In this document: one piece after another, positions 61,788-64,000 of the stretch
How the letters are laid out: each line of letters opens with the position of its first letter
Numbering within the stretch: the first letter of the stretch is position 1
NCBI RefSeq assembly: GCF_900143185.1
Contig: NZ_FSRQ01000002.1
Span: forward strand, 310,001-374,000
Length of the DNA stretch: 64,000 bases
Reading direction: 5' to 3'
From: Chryseobacterium scophthalmum
GTDB taxonomy: Bacteria; Bacteroidota; Bacteroidia; Flavobacteriales; Weeksellaceae
Translations under genes and position numbers: made by a program
Notes under the pieces: generated by a model
Seen by the model: only the letters and a program-made list of their open reading frames with translations
What the model was told of the DNA's origin: nothing
The model's database searches: none

Positions 61788-61796
61788 CATTAAAAT

Positions 61797-61827
61797 AAAA
61801 AACTCTCAGATTTTTCTGAGAGTTTTT
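61797..61827. terminator. Bidirectional terminator between GT2 and tRNA-Val
   Basis: A perfect 10-bp stem (AACTCTCAGA at 61801-61810, TCTGAGAGTT at 61815-61824) with a TTTT loop, A tract before and T tract after. It serves the plus-strand GT2 gene and the minus-strand tRNA transcript. Confidence 0.92.
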
Positions 61828-61828
61828 G

Positions 61829-61903
61829 TGGGCCCTGAGGGATTCGAACCCCCGACCCTCTGGGTGTAAACCAGATGCTCTGAACCAACTGAGCTAAGAG
61901 CCC
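61829..61903 (-). tRNA. tRNA-Val (anticodon TAC)
   Basis: A full cloverleaf on the minus strand: acceptor GGGCTCT/AGGGCCC with a T-G pair, D-arm GCTCAGTTGGTTCAGAGC, anticodon stem-loop TCTGG-TTTACAC-CCAGA (anticodon TAC), T-arm GGGGGTTCGAATCCC, and discriminator A. The CCA end is not encoded. It is the second of a tandem pair. Confidence 0.95.
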
Positions 61904-61933
61904 TAAATTTTTTAAAAGTTTTAGGAACTTTTG

Positions 61934-62008
61934 TGGGCGATGAGGGATTCGAACCCCCGACCCTCTGGGTGTAAACCAGATGCTCTGAACCAACTGAGCT
62001 AATCGCCC
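61934..62008 (-). tRNA. tRNA-Val (anticodon TAC)
   Basis: Identical to the tRNA at 61829-61903 except in the acceptor stem, here GGGCGAT/ATCGCCC with fully Watson-Crick pairs. The two genes lie 30 bp apart in the same orientation and are probably one transcript. The CCA end is not encoded. Confidence 0.95.
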
Positions 62009-62050
62009 TCTTCAACGTTGCCGTTGTTTAGAGTGGTGCAAATATACGAC

Positions 62051-63295
62051 TTATTCACAAATCTCCAAATTTTTTTCTAAAAAATCTCCAACTACAAAGT
62101 TGCTTCCGCCAATAAAAATCATTTCTTCATTTGTACATTCTTGTTTTGCAGAAAGATACGCTTCTTGTACAGAATCAAAAATTTTATATTTTATTTTTGA
62201 ATTAATTAGTAAATCTTCATAGTCTTGTGGGGGTCTTCCTCTGTTGATGGATGGTTTTGCAAAATAAAACTGAGAATTTTGAGGAAGTAAGTCCATTACA
62301 TCATCAATTTTCTTGTCATTGACAAATCCTAAAACAACGTGTTTGTGTTTTTCAATAGAATTTAACTGTTCAAAAACTGATTCCAAACCAGCCTGATTGT
62401 GTCCTGTATCACAAATAGTCAAAGGATCTTGGGAAAATTCAAACCAACGGCCAATAAATCCTGTATTTTGGTGGACGGATAAAAGTCCGGTTTCAATATT
62501 TTTATTTGAGATAGGGTAGTTTAGTTTTCTCAATTCTTCAACCAATTCTAAAACAACTTTAATGTTTTTATTTTGATAGTTTCCCTTCAAATCTGATTTT
62601 AGCTCGGTTTTTAATTCGGTAGCGTCAATAAATGGAGCGTTTTCTTCAGTTGCTTTATCTTTGATAATGTTTTTTACGATTTCATTATCATCTCCGAAAA
62701 TAATTGGTGTGTAAGCTTTTATAATTCCTGCTTTTTCAAAGGCAATTTCTTCGATGGTATCTCCTAAGATATTTTGATGATCGAGCTGTACATTCGTAAT
62801 TGCTGCAACCAAAGGTTTGATAATATTGGTTGAATCTAATCTTCCACCTAAACCGACTTCAATAATCGCAAAGTCTACCTTTTGCTGAGCAAAATATTCA
62901 AACGCCATAATTGTCGTAAACTCAAAAAAAGAGGGGAGGATATCTTCAGGGAGCTTTTTTAGTTTTAAAATGAAATTATAGACAAACTCTTTATCGCAAT
63001 TTTTACCGTTAATTTTAATTCTTTCTGTGAAATCAATAAGATGTGGAGAATTATATAAACCCGTTTTGTAACCCGCTTCCTGAAGAACCGAAGAAAGCAT
63101 GTTGCTGGTGGATCCTTTGCCATTGGTTCCTCCAATGTGAATGCATTTTATTTTATCTTGTGGGTTGTCAAAAAAAGAGCAGAGTCTTGTGATGTTTCCA
63201 AGTCCCGGTTTGTATGCTTTTTGTCCATCTAACTGATAGTTTGGCGCCTGAACGAAAAGCCATTCTACAGCTTCCTGATATTGTGCGTTTGTCAT
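62051..63295 (-). CDS. folC: Bifunctional dihydrofolate/folylpolyglutamate synthase FolC
   Basis: A 414-residue Mur-ligase-family protein of FolC length. The ATP loop is IHIGGTNGKGSTSNMLSSVL, followed by SPHLIDFTERIKING and AIIEVGLGGRLDSTNII. The C-terminal domain contains DTGHNQAGLESV. It attaches glutamate to dihydropteroate or folate. The stop is 42 bp from the tRNA-Val pair on the same strand, so folC could read into the tRNAs. Confidence 0.94.
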   Translation of the reverse strand: MTNAQYQEAVEWLFVQAPNYQLDGQKAYKPGLGNITRLCSFFDNPQDKIKCIHIGGTNGKGSTSNMLSSVLQEAGYKTGLYNSPHLIDFTERIKINGKNCDKEFVYNFILKLKKLPEDILPSFFEFTTIMAFEYFAQQKVDFAIIEVGLGGRLDSTNIIKPLVAAITNVQLDHQNILGDTIEEIAFEKAGIIKAYTPIIFGDDNEIVKNIIKDKATEENAPFIDATELKTELKSDLKGNYQNKNIKVVLELVEELRKLNYPISNKNIETGLLSVHQNTGFIGRWFEFSQDPLTICDTGHNQAGLESVFEQLNSIEKHKHVVLGFVNDKKIDDVMDLLPQNSQFYFAKPSINRGRPPQDYEDLLINSKIKYKIFDSVQEAYLSAKQECTNEEMIFIGGSNFVVGDFLEKNLEICE

Positions 63296-63465
63296 GATGC
63301 AAAATTCTCAAAACTTTCATTAAAATGAAACAATAATTTTCTAAATCTGTAACTTTTTTACAATCTTTACGTCTAATTTGAATAAAGCCAATTTAAAATC
63401 GTTATTTGCAAGCTTAATCAATTGAAAATAACGGCTCCATTTGAAAAAAAATTAAATATTTCCTT

Positions 63466-64000
63466 ATGAAAAAAGTTTTGACGGTAGTTTTGGGATTAGC
63501 CTTTGCAGGATTAAACGCTCAGCAGAAATGGTCTTTGCGTGAATGTGTAGACTACGCAGTAAAGCATAATCTTCAAGTGATTCAGAATGAATATTCAAAA
63601 CAGATTCAGGATTCTAATCTTAAAATTGCTCAGAGAAATTACCTTCCTTCTGTGAATGCAAGTGTAGGAAATAATGTAAGTTTCGGACAGGCTTCTTTGG
63701 GAACAGGAAGTATCAGAAACGACAGATTCAGCAATTCTGCAAATTTAGGAGCAGATATTTTAGTTTACAATAACGGGAGACTTGAAAAAACAATAAGAAA
63801 ATCTCAGTTTGATGTAGAAGCGAGCCAATATGACATTGAAACTATTAAAAATGATATTTCACTTCAGATTGCTCAACAGTATTTAACGACTTTATTGAAT
63901 AAAGAGATTGTAAAAATTTCTCAAAGTGCAACAGAAAATGCAAAAAAACAGTTTGATAGGGCAAAAATAACTACAGATGTGGGTACTACGGCTCAAACAA
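63466..64000 (+). CDS. TolC family outer-membrane efflux protein (partial, C-terminus outside window)
   Basis: The first 178 residues are visible. A signal peptide (KKVLTVVLGLAFAGLNAQ) precedes the TolC start WSLRECVDYAVKHNLQVIQNEYS, and the coiled-coil helices LKIAQRNYLPSVNASVG and ISLQIAQQYLTTLLNKEIV are typical. TolC-type trimers form the outer-membrane exit of efflux or type I secretion pumps. RND and adaptor genes probably follow outside the window. Confidence 0.9.
   Translation, partial: MKKVLTVVLGLAFAGLNAQQKWSLRECVDYAVKHNLQVIQNEYSKQIQDSNLKIAQRNYLPSVNASVGNNVSFGQASLGTGSIRNDRFSNSANLGADILVYNNGRLEKTIRKSQFDVEASQYDIETIKNDISLQIAQQYLTTLLNKEIVKISQSATENAKKQFDRAKITTDVGTTAQT

Noticed and set aside
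61790..62015. Two overlapping open frames with repeated SSVGSEHLVYTQRVGGSNPS-like peptides on the minus strand
   Set aside because: They are translations of the two tRNA-Val genes; the repeat is the shared tRNA body, not a protein.

Overview
The window is chromosomal DNA from an AT-rich member of the Bacteroidota, most likely a Chryseobacterium-like flavobacterium (Weeksellaceae). The signs are the fused MurF-alanine racemase, a PorW/SprE lipoprotein of the type IX secretion system, 2TM-domain proteins, a patatin-barrel fusion, promoters of the TAnnTTTG type, weak Shine-Dalgarno sites and flavobacterial palindromic intergenic repeats. The genus is an inference from gene content. Both edges cut genes: an ECF sigma factor on the left and a TolC-type channel on the right.

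Layout. 0-6 kb (+): DUF2520, SIMPL, KdsC, Maf and PorW/SprE. 6-16.7 kb (-): TsaB, a RhuM-family accessory gene, an NTF2-like protein, a short-chain dehydrogenase, YraN, LD-carboxypeptidase, LysE, RNase R, RpiB and a DUF4139 protein. 16.7-22.3 kb looks like a replication-origin neighbourhood: a 615-bp non-coding region with a cluster of DnaA-box-like sequences before pgk, three tandem units of about 165 bp after pgk, and two perfect parS palindromes bracketing mnmG. 22.3-28.6 kb (-): YbeY, patatin, MurF-Alr, a toxin-antitoxin pair and thymidine kinase. 28.6-33.1 kb (+): an acidic repeat protein, RsmI, a WG-repeat protein and FabG. 33-44 kb: a TPR regulator, GMP reductase, a three-gene operon (divergent Lgt-like protein, small membrane protein, radical SAM protein of the tetraether-lipid-synthase type), GNAT, SurE, a C-terminal processing protease, Cu/Zn SOD and an AraC regulator. 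53-64 kb: MnmA, ClpC, glycosyltransferases, SufE, two tRNA-Val genes, FolC and the start of a TolC gene.

The most notable system is at 44.4-52.8 kb. A TonB-dependent receptor, a LytS-type kinase fused to a C-terminal 2TM domain, and an operon of three 2TM proteins ending in a LytTR response regulator each have the same promoter layout. Two GTTCAG-like half-sites lie exactly 21 bp apart, followed 34-35 bp later by a TAnnTTTG promoter element. This matches the DNA-binding geometry known for LytTR regulators and suggests a self-regulating sensor whose output includes the receptor and perhaps the small secreted protein after it.

At least three families of imperfectly palindromic intergenic repeats, plus one structured element resembling a known flavobacterial RNA, occupy the spaces between operons. 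No CRISPR array, insertion sequence transposase, integrase or rRNA gene was seen.
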